From contig NZ_JBNCAN010000010.1 in the NCBI RefSeq assembly GCF_049808615.1, positions 62,001-126,000 of the forward strand: DNA of 64,000 nt, read 5' to 3'. The translations under genes were made by a program, and so were the position numbers. The stretch's first letter is position 1. Every line of letters starts with the position of its first letter. The notes beneath the pieces are model-generated. The model made no database searches, was not told the origin of the DNA, and saw nothing but the letters and a program-made list of their open reading frames with translations. Below are positions 33,638 to 42,066 of this stretch, in pieces. The DNA is from Modicisalibacter sp049808615. Lineage in GTDB: Bacteria; Pseudomonadota; Gammaproteobacteria; Pseudomonadales; Halomonadaceae.

Positions 33638-33916
33638 TCACAGCGAAAACGTCACCACGCCGTTGCGCACGGCCGGCACCATGGCCATGTCCACCGGCTC
33701 CTCCAGCCGCGGCGCCGGGGGCGGCTCGGGCGACTCGGGCTCGGGAGCGGACAAGCGGATAGCGGTCGACAGCGCCAGCATGGTCGCCCAGGCCACCATC
33801 CAGCGGATCAGGAATGGGCGGTCGGCCAGCCGGGCTCGCCGGGTGAGCAGCTTCGCCGTCAGGAACAGGGCATAGAGGAGGGCCGCGACCCATATCAGCA
33901 CCAGGAAGCGCGTCAT
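33638..33916 (-). CDS. Small membrane protein
   Basis: A 92-residue protein with two membrane segments (about residues 4-22 and 38-56) and a Pro/Glu-rich tail. It overlaps the stop of the upstream gene by 4 bases. Function unknown. Confidence 0.65.
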   Translation of the reverse strand: MTRFLVLIWVAALLYALFLTAKLLTRRARLADRPFLIRWMVAWATMLALSTAIRLSAPEPESPEPPPAPRLEEPVDMAMVPAVRNGVVTFSL

Positions 33917-34386
33917 AGGTCACCTCCTGCCACGGCCGCGGGTCGGCCGGTTTCGCATGCGAAATCGCGGTACTGGCCACCAGCCGCCTTGTGCTGGCGC
34001 AGCTTGGCCGTCAGCGCCAGCCCCTCGTCACTGAAGGTCAGGGTGCTGCCAGGCTCAACCTGCTCGGGGCCGACCGTGAACAGCCCCTCCGCGGCGAAGT
34101 CCTGCACGCAGCTCCAGTCGTCGTGCCACGGGTCCGGCTGGGTGCCGTCCGCTAGCGTGGTGGCGTGCTCCGGGCGCATCACCATGCCTGGGCGAACCGG
34201 GTGACTCGGGCGCTTGGGGCGCGGGCACTGCTCGGCCAGGACACGGTAGTGCCTCCGATTGGCGGTCATGCGCGGGTCAGCGCCCACCTGGAAGCCAGCC
34301 ATCTCCACCATCACGGCTTCGACGTAGGCCAGGCAGCGCCAGTGGTCTCGGCCCCACCGGGCCATCGGAACGTAGGCTTGCTCCAT
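33913..34386 (-). CDS. Hypothetical protein with a dispersed palindrome in its coding sequence
   Basis: A 157-residue soluble protein with no recognised family. Its last 20 codons include the TTTCGCATGCGAAA palindrome (33951-33964), giving the residues DFACETG. This suggests that the stop was reached only after insertion of the palindrome or that the site is tolerated in coding DNA. Confidence 0.6.
   Translation of the reverse strand: MEQAYVPMARWGRDHWRCLAYVEAVMVEMAGFQVGADPRMTANRRHYRVLAEQCPRPKRPSHPVRPGMVMRPEHATTLADGTQPDPWHDDWSCVQDFAAEGLFTVGPEQVEPGSTLTFSDEGLALTAKLRQHKAAGGQYRDFACETGRPAAVAGGDL
33951..33964. repeat. TTTCGCATGCGAAA palindrome, site 5 (inside a coding region)
   Basis: A perfect copy within the 3' end of the 33913-34386 gene. 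Confidence 0.8.
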
Positions 34387-34419
34387 CTGGATTCTCCATC
34401 TTGGTTAGGGGAAGGGTTG

Positions 34420-34641
34420 CTATTGCTCCCCGTCTCGCCGGCTGGCCTCATCGACCGCATCTCGCGCCCAAGCCGCGAAGGGCCACAGGATGAGCCCGGT
34501 CGCGAAGGACACGGCGCTTCGATCGAACTCGGAGAGCAACAGCCAGGCCACGCCACCGGCAATATTCAGCTTGGCGACGAACACACCGAAGACAGCCGTG
34601 CCTCTCAAGAAGCGGTCCACCACAGGCGCCTTCAGCATCAT
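34420..34641 (-). CDS. Small membrane protein
   Basis: A 73-residue protein with two hydrophobic segments (about residues 11-34 and 43-58) and a charged C-terminus. It overlaps the stop of the RMF-like gene by 4 bases. Confidence 0.6.
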   Translation of the reverse strand: MMLKAPVVDRFLRGTAVFGVFVAKLNIAGGVAWLLLSEFDRSAVSFATGLILWPFAAWARDAVDEASRRDGEQ

Positions 34642-34910
34642 CCACCTCCCTTGGCTCGGGGCTGTCCCGCGGTGGCTCCCTCATCTGGGGCGGAAAGACG
34701 GCCGCCACGTTCTGTGCCAAAACGCGCATGCGCCAGCTCGCGATCTCTGCCTTCCCAGCCGTGCAGCCAGGCATTGCGGAAGGCCCGCGAAAAGGTCAGT
34801 CGGCCGCAGTCCTTCCGGTAGTCGTTGTAGGGGCAGGCGTGGCGGGGGTCGCCACGGTCGCGTGCCTCCCGTCCCTTCCTCTCGGCGCCATCAAGCGCTC
34901 GGTTGGCCAT
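34638..34910 (-). CDS. RMF-like (ribosome modulation factor / CrpP) protein
   Basis: A 90-residue protein whose first 60 residues follow the RMF pattern: a basic helix with regular Gly (ERKGREARDRGD), then HACPY and the closing NAWLHGWEGR. RMF dimerises 70S ribosomes in stationary phase; plasmid members include CrpP. AAGGAG precedes the start at 34910, which lies inside the end of the recD-like gene (20-base overlap). The tail (about residues 60-90) is Gly/Ala/Arg-rich. Function as RMF or CrpP is inferred. Confidence 0.75.
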   Translation of the reverse strand: MANRALDGAERKGREARDRGDPRHACPYNDYRKDCGRLTFSRAFRNAWLHGWEGRDRELAHARFGTERGGRLSAPDEGATAGQPRAKGGG

Positions 34911-37056
34911 GCGGCTCTCCTTCATCTATTGCGGGGGTGGGCTGGCGCAGCCACAGCGGCAGGGAGGTCAGCCGCCGCCGCCCGGTGACGTGCCGGGCCG
35001 CTCGCTCGATGGCCGAGGGGTGGCCCACGAGCACCACGCGGCGCTTCCCGCGGGTGATGCTGGTGTACAGCCACTGCCGCTCGAGCATGTGCCAGTGCGA
35101 TCGCGCCAGCGGGATCACCACGGCGGGGAACTCCGACCCCTGGGCCTTGTGGCCAGTCATGGCGTAGGCGAGCTGCAACTTGCCGAGGGCATCGCTGGTG
35201 AACAGCACTTCCCGGTCCTCGAACCGCGCCAGCACCGTCTTTTCCTCCGGGTCCGCCGCCACCACGAACCCGAGGTCGCCATTGAAGACCTCCCGGTTGT
35301 AGTCGTTCTCGGTCTGCACGATCTTGTCGCCGGCCGCCCAGCGCCGGCCGTTGATCGTCACCGAGCCCCGGTCGCCGGGGATGTGGTAGGCCCGCAGTGC
35401 GTCATTGAGCGATCGGGTGCCGACCGGGCCACCGTGCATGGGGGTCAACACCTGCACCTCATGCAGGGTGTCGAAGCCGTGCGCCAGCATGTCGGTCGTG
35501 GCCACGCGGAACGCCTCCTGAAGGACCAGCTCCGGGTCACTGCCCTCGGGCACCGCGACAATCTCGAAGTCGCTACCCGGGACAGACTGGGGCGGGTGTC
35601 CCTGATTGACGGCGTGCGCCTGGACGATGATCTGGGAGCCTTCCCCCTGGCGGCGGATCTGCTGCAACCGGGCGACAGGCACTCGCCCCGAGGCGATCAC
35701 ATCCCGCAGGACGTTCCCCGGGCCAACCGAGGCCAGCTGATCTTGGTCACCGATGATGTAGAGCCGGCAGTGGTCGGGTAGGGCGACGACGAGGGCGCGG
35801 AACAGCTGCACGTCCACCATCGAGGCCTCATCGATGATCACCACGTCCGCCTCGATCGGGTTGTCCGCATTGAACTCGAAGCCGTTGGCGCCAGCCCCCA
35901 GCAGCCGGTGAATGGTCGTCGCGGGTCGCCCGGTCGCCTCGCTCATCCGGCGTGCGGCTCGCCCAGTCGGCGCACACAGCGCCAGCTCATAGCGACTGTC
36001 ATCCAGGGTCTGCGCCAGCACCTCGGTCACCGTGGTCTTGCCGACCCCCGGGCCGCCCGTGAGTACCGCCACGCCATAGGCCAGACAGGTCACCAGGGCT
36101 TCACGCTGCTCGTCGCTGAGCACGCGCCCATCGGATAGCTCGCCATCGACACTGGCCAGCCCGCTGTCCTCCCAGGGGACCGCTCGCGCCAGCAGGGCAG
36201 CGGCGATCGTGCGCTCTGCATTGATCAGCGCCGGCAATCCCACCAGCCCACCTTCCACCTGCTCCAGCTTCTCGTGCGCCAGCAGCAGCTCAACCACCGA
36301 GGTCGTGCGTGCCACATCCACCTCGAGGAGCTTCGCGCCTTCCGAGGCCAACTCCCCCGAGGTTGCCAATGTGTGGCCCGAGGCTGAGCGGGCATCCACG
36401 ACATGACGCAGGCCGGCGATGATGCGATCCCGGTGCGTCAGCTCGAACCCCATCGACCGCGCCATGGTGTCGGCGATGCGGAACCCGATGCCGCGAGTCT
36501 TGAGCAAGGTCCGGTAGGGGTTGGCCGACACCTTCGCGATGGTGTCCTGGCCCAGCTGGCGGAATACCGACATGGCCCGCGAGGCGCCGAGGCCGTGCCC
36601 CTGGAGGAAGATCAGGGCTTCCCGAGCTTCCTCATACTCGTTCCAGCTGCCGGCGATCCGTGCGGCCTTCTTCTTGCCGATACCGGGCACCGCTCGCAGG
36701 GCTTTCTCGTCGCCCAGGACATCCCGCAGGCCGTCACCGAAGTGCGCGACCAGCCGCTTGGCGAAGGTCGGGCCAACACCGGCCACCTTGCCGCTGGCCA
36801 GGTAGGCGCCCAGGGCCTTCGACTCCTGGGGCACCTGGGTCACCAGCCTCTCGGCCTTGAACTGCTGCCCGAAGCGGGGATGGGTCGTCCAGGCGCCATG
36901 AGCCTCTACCGACTCCCCTTCATTGAGCGGCTGGCACACCACCACCAGGGTCACCTCGCGTTCCGCCTCATCGCGCACGGTCAGGATCTGGAATCCCTCC
37001 TCGCCCACGAAACGGACATCGGCAACCACTCCGCTCAACTGCTCCAGGTTGTCCAT
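34891..37056 (-). CDS. RecD2-like superfamily 1 DNA helicase
   Basis: A 721-residue helicase with an N-terminal OB-like region and helix-hairpin-helix repeats (VAGVGPTFAKRLVAHFG; VPGIGKKKAARIAG). The motor has Walker A GGPGVGKTT, Walker B VVIIDEASMVD, IIGDQDQLASVGPG and the C-terminal motif YAMTGHKAQGSEFP. This is the RecD2/TraA helicase layout and the length of RecD2 (about 720). It lacks a relaxase domain, so it is not a TraI relaxase. Its start is only 13 bases from the T-run of a terminator-like hairpin. Confidence 0.93.
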   Translation of the reverse strand: MDNLEQLSGVVADVRFVGEEGFQILTVRDEAEREVTLVVVCQPLNEGESVEAHGAWTTHPRFGQQFKAERLVTQVPQESKALGAYLASGKVAGVGPTFAKRLVAHFGDGLRDVLGDEKALRAVPGIGKKKAARIAGSWNEYEEAREALIFLQGHGLGASRAMSVFRQLGQDTIAKVSANPYRTLLKTRGIGFRIADTMARSMGFELTHRDRIIAGLRHVVDARSASGHTLATSGELASEGAKLLEVDVARTTSVVELLLAHEKLEQVEGGLVGLPALINAERTIAAALLARAVPWEDSGLASVDGELSDGRVLSDEQREALVTCLAYGVAVLTGGPGVGKTTVTEVLAQTLDDSRYELALCAPTGRAARRMSEATGRPATTIHRLLGAGANGFEFNADNPIEADVVIIDEASMVDVQLFRALVVALPDHCRLYIIGDQDQLASVGPGNVLRDVIASGRVPVARLQQIRRQGEGSQIIVQAHAVNQGHPPQSVPGSDFEIVAVPEGSDPELVLQEAFRVATTDMLAHGFDTLHEVQVLTPMHGGPVGTRSLNDALRAYHIPGDRGSVTINGRRWAAGDKIVQTENDYNREVFNGDLGFVVAADPEEKTVLARFEDREVLFTSDALGKLQLAYAMTGHKAQGSEFPAVVIPLARSHWHMLERQWLYTSITRGKRRVVLVGHPSAIERAARHVTGRRRLTSLPLWLRQPTPAIDEGEPHGQPSA

Positions 37057-37069
37057 GGTGCTACCTCAC

Positions 37070-37099
37070 AAAAAAAAGCCCGGCTGGGGAGAGCCGGGC
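37070..37099 (-). terminator. Terminator-like hairpin immediately before the recD2-like gene
   Basis: On the minus strand GCCCGGCT pairs with AGCCGGGC around a short loop, followed by eight T and, 13 bases later, the ATG. The promoter must therefore lie upstream of a complete intrinsic terminator, which suggests attenuation or anti-termination. Confidence 0.8.
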
Positions 37100-37516
37100 A
37101 AATGCAGGGTGGGAGTCAATAGGCTCTGGCAGAGCGGCGCGGCCTATTAGCACGCCCGGGACACGCCCGACTGAAGCGCTGGTTCTACTACGGGGGAGCC
37201 CACTAAGCGGTGTGAGAGAGAGAAGCCGGATCAGGGCTGCTCAGTGGGCTCTCCGGTAGCCCCGGTGACCGGGACGACCAGGCGGCTGATGCGCATCCCC
37301 AAAGCCGCGTCAGGGGAGAGAGAGGAGCCACGGGCGCACTCCGCGTAATTCGGTCGGCAGGGGTTTCTCTGTTTCCCCTGCCTATGTGTTGCTATACTAG
37401 ACGACGATTTATAGGAATGCAACACACCCAGGGAATGGAAGACATCGTATTGTCGGCATGCTTCCGAGCGGGGCGATATTCCGCTCGACAATCCCTACCG
37501 AAGGACAACCAACAGG
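37100..37516. other. Intergenic region between recD2-like and topoisomerase genes
   Basis: No convincing gene is seen. A leftward 86-codon open frame (37231-37491) lacks a ribosome site. Two copies of the operator-like motif (37393-37406 inverted, 37443-37453 partial) lie near the topoisomerase gene. A plus-strand TATACT at 37393 may be its -10 box. Confidence 0.55.
37393..37453. promoter_or_regulatory. Two copies of the CGTCGTATTGTATA-type motif at the topoisomerase promoter
   Basis: TATACTAGACGACG (37393-37406) matches the reverse complement of the motif at 12 of 14 positions; CATCGTATTGT (37443-37453) matches the forward motif over most of its length. They straddle a likely start of transcription about 60-120 bases upstream of the gene. 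Confidence 0.55.
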
Positions 37517-39871
37517 ATGACATCACGAGCACTCATTCTGTGTGAGAAGCACTCGGATCAGGCAGACAAGATAGCCCCTGCCCTGGGGCTGACACGCAAC
37601 GGATCTTCCTATACCGGCACCTGGAATGGAGTCTCCCTGACGCTGGTATGGGCGGCTGGCCACCTGCTGGCGCCGGTCGAGCCTGCCGTTGTGAGCCCTG
37701 AGGCCAACTGGCGTGATCCACGCAGCCTGCTGCCGCTGCCTACCGCTTTTCCGCAGACCCCGACAGACCGGGGGAAGAAGTACCTGGGCAACCTGAAGAA
37801 GGCCCTCTCCCAGGCCAGTGAGGTGTGGCTGGCGACCGACCCCGACCGTGAGGGGGAGGCGATCGGCTACGAGGTTCTGCAACACGCGAAATACCGGGGC
37901 ACGGTGAAGCGCATGTGGCTCACCGGCTCCATGGAAGCGTCAGACGTGCAGGCCGCGGCCAAGCGCCTCCGGGAAGGTGGGGAGACCATCTCCTACTGGC
38001 GAGCCCAGCAGGCCCGCGCCAACGCCGATGGGTTCTGGCAGTACCTCGTTCGGGCCTACACCGCGTCCGCCCGCATCGGGCTCATGGGCAAGGATCTGGG
38101 CAAGGGGAAGGGCAAGGCCGGCGTCGTTTCTGCCGGCCGTGTGCAGTCCGCTACCCTGGGGCTGGTGGTCGAGCGCGATCGCACGATTGAGGGCTTCGTC
38201 CCGGTCGACCACTACCAGGCGAAGATCACCCTGGGCGGTGGCGAATTGAGCTATGCCCCGGTCGATCCGCCTGCTGGCGCCAGCGGCATCAAGCTCCAGG
38301 ACGATGGCAAGCCGCTGTTCCTGGACCGGGACGCCATGGAGGCCTTCACACAACGCCTCGAGGGCGCCGACACGGCCGACATTCTGGCCGCGGACACCAA
38401 GCAAACCGCCAAGCACCCGCCGCTTCCCTACAGCCTCACCGCGCTCCAGCGGGACATGTCCAAACAGCACGGGATGACGGCCACGCAGACCCTCAAGGCG
38501 GCCGACGCCATGCGTAGCGATGGCTACCTGACCTACCCCCGGACAGAGCACGGAGAGCTGCCCGCCAGCCTCTACAACCGGGATGACCTGCTGGCGATCC
38601 TGGGCGGCGCTGCCAAGGCCGATGACGGGCTCATGGCGCCAGCACGCCTGGCGGGTCGACGGCACTGCCTGGAAGGGGCCGATGTGCCGCGCCCACGGTG
38701 CTTCACCGACAAACCGATGAACCACCACGGGATCATCCCCACGCACAATACGCCGGACCTGTCGGCACGCTCAGACGCCGAGCGAAAGGTCTACCTGGCG
38801 TGTGCCCAGCAGTTCATCCAAGCGCTGCTTCCACCGGCCACGGTGGAGTCTCTGAAGGTCAGCGCCAGCGTCGATGTGGAAGACGTGCTGGAGCGCCAGC
38901 CAGCGCTGTTCGCCGGCACCTTCAAGCGCGTCGTTGACCCGGGCTGGATGACCGCGTTCCAGGCGCCGAAAGCGCAGAAGGATCTCCCCCCGCTGGTATC
39001 CGGCGCCAGCCTACCCATCGAGGCCGTGAGGCTTCACGAGGCCCGCACGGAGCCTCCCAAGCACTTCACGCTGGACACCCTGCTGAGCGCCATGCTCAAC
39101 GCTGGACGACAGGTTGAAGGCGAGGATGCTGCGGCTCTCAAGAAGGCCGAGGGGATCGGCACCCCGGCCACCCGCGACACGGTGATTCAGACGCTCTTCG
39201 ATCGCGAGTACATCGCCACTCAGCGCAAGGGTAAGCAGCAGCTGATCGTGTCCACTCCCCGAGGCCGCGCCTTCATCGATAACACCCCGCGCATGCTCTC
39301 CGATGTCCGCGTGACGGCCGCCTGGGAGCGCGAACTCGACGCGATCCAGAACGCCTCCAGCGATGCCGAGGCCAAGCGGCTGCGCGACACCTTTATCACT
39401 CAGCAACGCGACTTCATCACCACCCGCATCAACGAGGTTATCGAGACCATGGACAACGCCCCCGAGGCCGTTCGTGAGGCCACCAACGCACCGACCGAGA
39501 ACATGATTGCCGCTGCCCGGAAGATCGCTGCTTCGCGTGATCTGGAGCTGCCTGAAGGCATTGAGCACAGCTTCGACACCTGCCGCGCATTCCTGGATGA
39601 AGTGATGCAGCAGACGCCCCCACCCACCGACAAGATGAAGGCGTTGGCGATGCGGCTGGCGGACGAGAACGGCGTCACCTTGAATGGTGAGCTGACCTCC
39701 TTCAGGGAGTGCAAAGCGTTCATCGACAAGCACCTCCAGAACGGGGAGCCGACCCCCAAGATGCTGGCCGCCGCTGAAGCCGCCGCCAAGCGCTACGGGG
39801 TCAAGATTCCCGAGGCCGCCCGCACCTGCATCAAGGAGTGCCGGCTGTTCCTGAGCGAGCACCCGCGGTAG
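37517..39871 (+). CDS. Plasmid type IA DNA topoisomerase (topoisomerase III, TraE-like)
   Basis: A 784-residue type IA topoisomerase. The toprim domain (LILCEKHSDQADKIA...ATDPDREGEAIGYE) is followed by the catalytic domain with active-site Tyr340 (LTYPRTEHGELP). The usual zinc ribbons are absent; instead the last about 165 residues hold three diverged copies of a roughly 50-residue unit (P-T-x-K/N-M...A...C..F). Plasmid topoisomerase III proteins decatenate daughter plasmids and may aid transfer. Confidence 0.94.
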   Translation: MTSRALILCEKHSDQADKIAPALGLTRNGSSYTGTWNGVSLTLVWAAGHLLAPVEPAVVSPEANWRDPRSLLPLPTAFPQTPTDRGKKYLGNLKKALSQASEVWLATDPDREGEAIGYEVLQHAKYRGTVKRMWLTGSMEASDVQAAAKRLREGGETISYWRAQQARANADGFWQYLVRAYTASARIGLMGKDLGKGKGKAGVVSAGRVQSATLGLVVERDRTIEGFVPVDHYQAKITLGGGELSYAPVDPPAGASGIKLQDDGKPLFLDRDAMEAFTQRLEGADTADILAADTKQTAKHPPLPYSLTALQRDMSKQHGMTATQTLKAADAMRSDGYLTYPRTEHGELPASLYNRDDLLAILGGAAKADDGLMAPARLAGRRHCLEGADVPRPRCFTDKPMNHHGIIPTHNTPDLSARSDAERKVYLACAQQFIQALLPPATVESLKVSASVDVEDVLERQPALFAGTFKRVVDPGWMTAFQAPKAQKDLPPLVSGASLPIEAVRLHEARTEPPKHFTLDTLLSAMLNAGRQVEGEDAAALKKAEGIGTPATRDTVIQTLFDREYIATQRKGKQQLIVSTPRGRAFIDNTPRMLSDVRVTAAWERELDAIQNASSDAEAKRLRDTFITQQRDFITTRINEVIETMDNAPEAVREATNAPTENMIAAARKIAASRDLELPEGIEHSFDTCRAFLDEVMQQTPPPTDKMKALAMRLADENGVTLNGELTSFRECKAFIDKHLQNGEPTPKMLAAAEAAAKRYGVKIPEAARTCIKECRLFLSEHPR

Positions 39872-40056
39872 CCGCGCACGAGGCCCGCCCGGGCACCCCC
39901 TGGGCGGGGATAGACACACCAGATCGACCACCTGCATGCCACTCGAATAGGCCCTTACCCTCGCCAAGGAAGGGGGCGAAAGAACACAGCTTGGACTCTC
40001 TCTCACTGGGGGGATGGCACCAGCTATGGACATGGTAGGTGACACAGGAATGACGC
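39872..40056. other. Intergenic region with possible promoter
   Basis: 185 bases with no gene. It contains CCCTTACCCTCGCCAAGGAAGG, a weak inverted repeat, and a ribosome-site-poor start for the next gene. No clear -35/-10 pair was found. Confidence 0.3.
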
Positions 40057-40593
40057 ATGACCGATAGCGTATCCAGCAACACTGAGGGGGCTTCCCCGAC
40101 ACAGCGCAAGTCGCGTTATAGACGCACGGTAGACAGGCAAACCTACCTGGACGAGTCCGCCCAGATGGTAGGCGCCCTGAGTCATGACATCACGGCCATC
40201 ATGGGGGAGTACAACCGCCAGCTAGTAGAACTCCATGAGCGGTTGCGTGACGCTCAGCCGCGTTCACACGGCGCCGTTCTGATGGACCTCAACCGCTGCG
40301 GGTACGGGTGCCTTGGGTGCCCGCATCCGGTGTGGGTGAAGTGGATGGACAAGCAGAAGAATAACCGCCAGTCCGCCTCCAAGTGGATTGCCGTTCGACT
40401 GTCTCGCCCAGGCACCGCTGCACGCTCGAAAAGCATCCCAGACGAGGCCCGCGAACTGATTGCTGAAGCACAGGCGCTGATCGAGCGTAGAGCCCGTTTT
40501 ATCGATCACCTGAAGCGCATCAACAAGGCCATCGGTGCAGCTCGCAGCACACGTCCTGACCTAGGGTTTCAGCACACAGGGGAGGGTGAGTAG
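40057..40593 (+). CDS. Hypothetical Cys-containing protein
   Basis: A 178-residue basic protein. A helical first half is followed by a Cys cluster (RCGYGCLGCPHPVWVKW) and a Lys/Arg-rich helical tail. The Cys block followed by W and a helix faintly resembles short proteins near integrases (DUF6788-like), but this is uncertain. It is followed directly by a terminator. Confidence 0.65.
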   Translation: MTDSVSSNTEGASPTQRKSRYRRTVDRQTYLDESAQMVGALSHDITAIMGEYNRQLVELHERLRDAQPRSHGAVLMDLNRCGYGCLGCPHPVWVKWMDKQKNNRQSASKWIAVRLSRPGTAARSKSIPDEARELIAEAQALIERRARFIDHLKRINKAIGAARSTRPDLGFQHTGEGE

Positions 40594-40630
40594 AGCACCC
40601 TCATACGGTATCGCTGACAAGCGGCAAACA

Positions 40631-40661
40631 GGCTCCCGGGGTATCTCGCGGAGCCTTTTTT
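40631..40661 (+). terminator. Intrinsic terminator after the 40057-40593 gene
   Basis: GGCTCC (40631-40636) pairs with GGAGCC (40650-40655), followed by TTTTTT. Confidence 0.8.
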
Positions 40662-40850
40662 GTGGCTGGCACATAGAGTGATAGGACACCGCCAGAGCGC
40701 CCCATAGAGCGCTTGCCGGTATGGCTTATACCAGCACTACAGGCGACATGGGTGTGCGATCGCCAGGCTGCATCCTTAGGGGGTACGAGCGTACTGCGGG
40801 AGGGCATCCCCAACGGGCAGAGGTGACGACAGTGCGAACGACTTATCGGC

Positions 40851-41420
40851 GCGTGCGAGACCACGGGGAGTGTGTGCCTGTCGGGGTGTGGGGAAGCGTT
40901 ACCACCGTGCCTGCGGCTGGCGCCTTCGGTGCGTGAGCAGCCACGGCGAGTGTGTGCCGTTCGGGGTGTGGGGGAGCGTTGCCACCGTGCCTTCGGCTGG
41001 CGCTTTCGGTGCGTGAGCGACCACGGCGAGTGTGTGCCGTTCGGGGTGTGGTGAGGCATTGCCACCGTGCCTGCGGCTGGCGCTTCCGGTGCGTGAGCAG
41101 CCACGGCGAGTGTGTGCCGTTCGGGGTGTGGTGAGGCGTTGCCACAGTGCCTGCGGCTGGCGCTTTCGGCGCGTGAGCAGCCACGATAAGTGTGTGCCAT
41201 TCGGGGTGTGGGGAAGCCATGCCACAGTGCCTGCGGCTGGCGCTTCCGGTGCGTGAGCAGCCACGATGAGTGTGTGCCATTCGGGGTGTGGGGAAGCCAT
41301 GCCACAGTGCCTGCGGCTGGCGCTTCCGGTGCGTGAGCAGCCACGATGAGTGTGTGCCATTCGGGGTGTGGGGAAGCCATGCCACAGTGCCTGCGGCTGG
41401 CGCTTCCGGTGCGTGAGCGA
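40851..41420. repeat. Seven 80-bp tandem repeats
   Basis: Units begin at 40851, 40931, 41011, 41091, 41171, 41251 and 41331, each exactly 80 bases, with a partial eighth at 41411. Units 6 and 7 are identical and unit 5 differs at one base, while units 1-3 are more diverged, so the array has grown at its right end. Because 80 is not a multiple of 3 it is not a protein repeat. Each unit contains GCTGGCGC or a close variant. A centromere, replication or structural role is possible. Confidence 0.93.
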
Positions 41421-41484
41421 CAGCAGCCAGGGCCAGTTAAAACGAAGTGGCTTTGGGGCGAATTCTGGGTTTGAGATCGAGCAA

Positions 41485-41545
41485 GGCTAGGCATTTCGAG
41501 GCCCGCCTCGTATTCAGGCCGCGGAGCGGCCCATGTGCTTTTCGT
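41485..41545. repeat. Two-hairpin element, copy A
   Basis: 61 bases that recur at 41648 with four differences. It holds two perfect hairpins: CGAGGC-CC-GCCTCG and GGCCGC-GGA-GCGGCC. Confidence 0.8.
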
Positions 41546-41647
41546 ATTGCAAGCGGCAGTGCCCAAGCGTCGTCACCACAGCGCAGCTTTGCAGCCGTCA
41601 CAGAACGAAGTCCATGCGGGCGAAATTGCAGGATAGGAAACCACCAG

Positions 41648-41708
41648 GGCTAGGCATTTCGAGGCTTGCCTCGTACCCAGGCCGCGGAGCGGCCCATGTG
41701 CTTTTCGT
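41648..41708. repeat. Two-hairpin element, copy B
   Basis: Second copy, 163 bases from copy A. The first hairpin loop is TT instead of CC, while all stem bases are kept. Confidence 0.8.
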
Positions 41709-42066
41709 TGTATGTGGAAAGGGTCTCGAGCATTCAGTATAAGCAGCGATCGAGCATTACTAGGAACGCTGAAAAAGTGCTGATATGCCAACTAATTATG
41801 CCCAAATATGTGCCCTGATATAGCTTTACGAGAGCACCATGAAGAGCATTACAGGAGCGGTTGTCATGAGAGCACCAACGGAATGCTCTATCTCAGTCAG
41901 TCGGCAAGATGCGTCTAACCCGTTCGATTCCCGTAATCATAGTCAAGTCATGGGAACGGGGATCGATTCCCGTACTGGCCAATCCAGGGCCGGGGCTCAT
42001 AGGCTGTCTACTGAAGCCAGTCGGCACGCCGTTCAGGCGCCCCCTGACCTTGGTAAGGGGATTCGC

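Larger units (their letters stand above)
41421..42066. other. Non-coding region with duplicated two-hairpin element
   Basis: No convincing gene. It contains two 61-base hairpin elements (41485 and 41648) and tRNA T-arm-like fragments around 41918-41975. A rightward 116-codon open frame from 41839 overlaps the antisense HTH gene and has a poor ribosome site. Confidence 0.5.

Noticed and set aside
34891..37056. Relaxase TraI
   Set aside because: The helicase motifs and HhH repeats fit RecD2; the three-His relaxase motif and catalytic Tyr region are absent.
37231..37491. An 86-codon minus-strand open frame upstream of the recD2-like gene
   Set aside because: It lacks a ribosome site, covers the topoisomerase promoter region and has shadow-like composition.
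40851..41420. Possible CRISPR array
   Set aside because: Repeats are directly adjacent with no unique spacers, and no cas genes are present.
40601..41566. A 321-codon minus-strand open frame through the 80-bp repeats
   Set aside because: The repeat unit simply lacks stop codons on that strand in all frames; unit length is not a multiple of three, so no protein repeat is kept, and the frame also crosses the terminator at 40631.
41918..41975. tRNA T-arm-like sequences (GTTCGATTCCCGT; GATCGATTCCCGT)
   Set aside because: No matching acceptor, D or anticodon stems could be folded around them; they may be tRNA 3' fragments left by integration, but the support is too weak.
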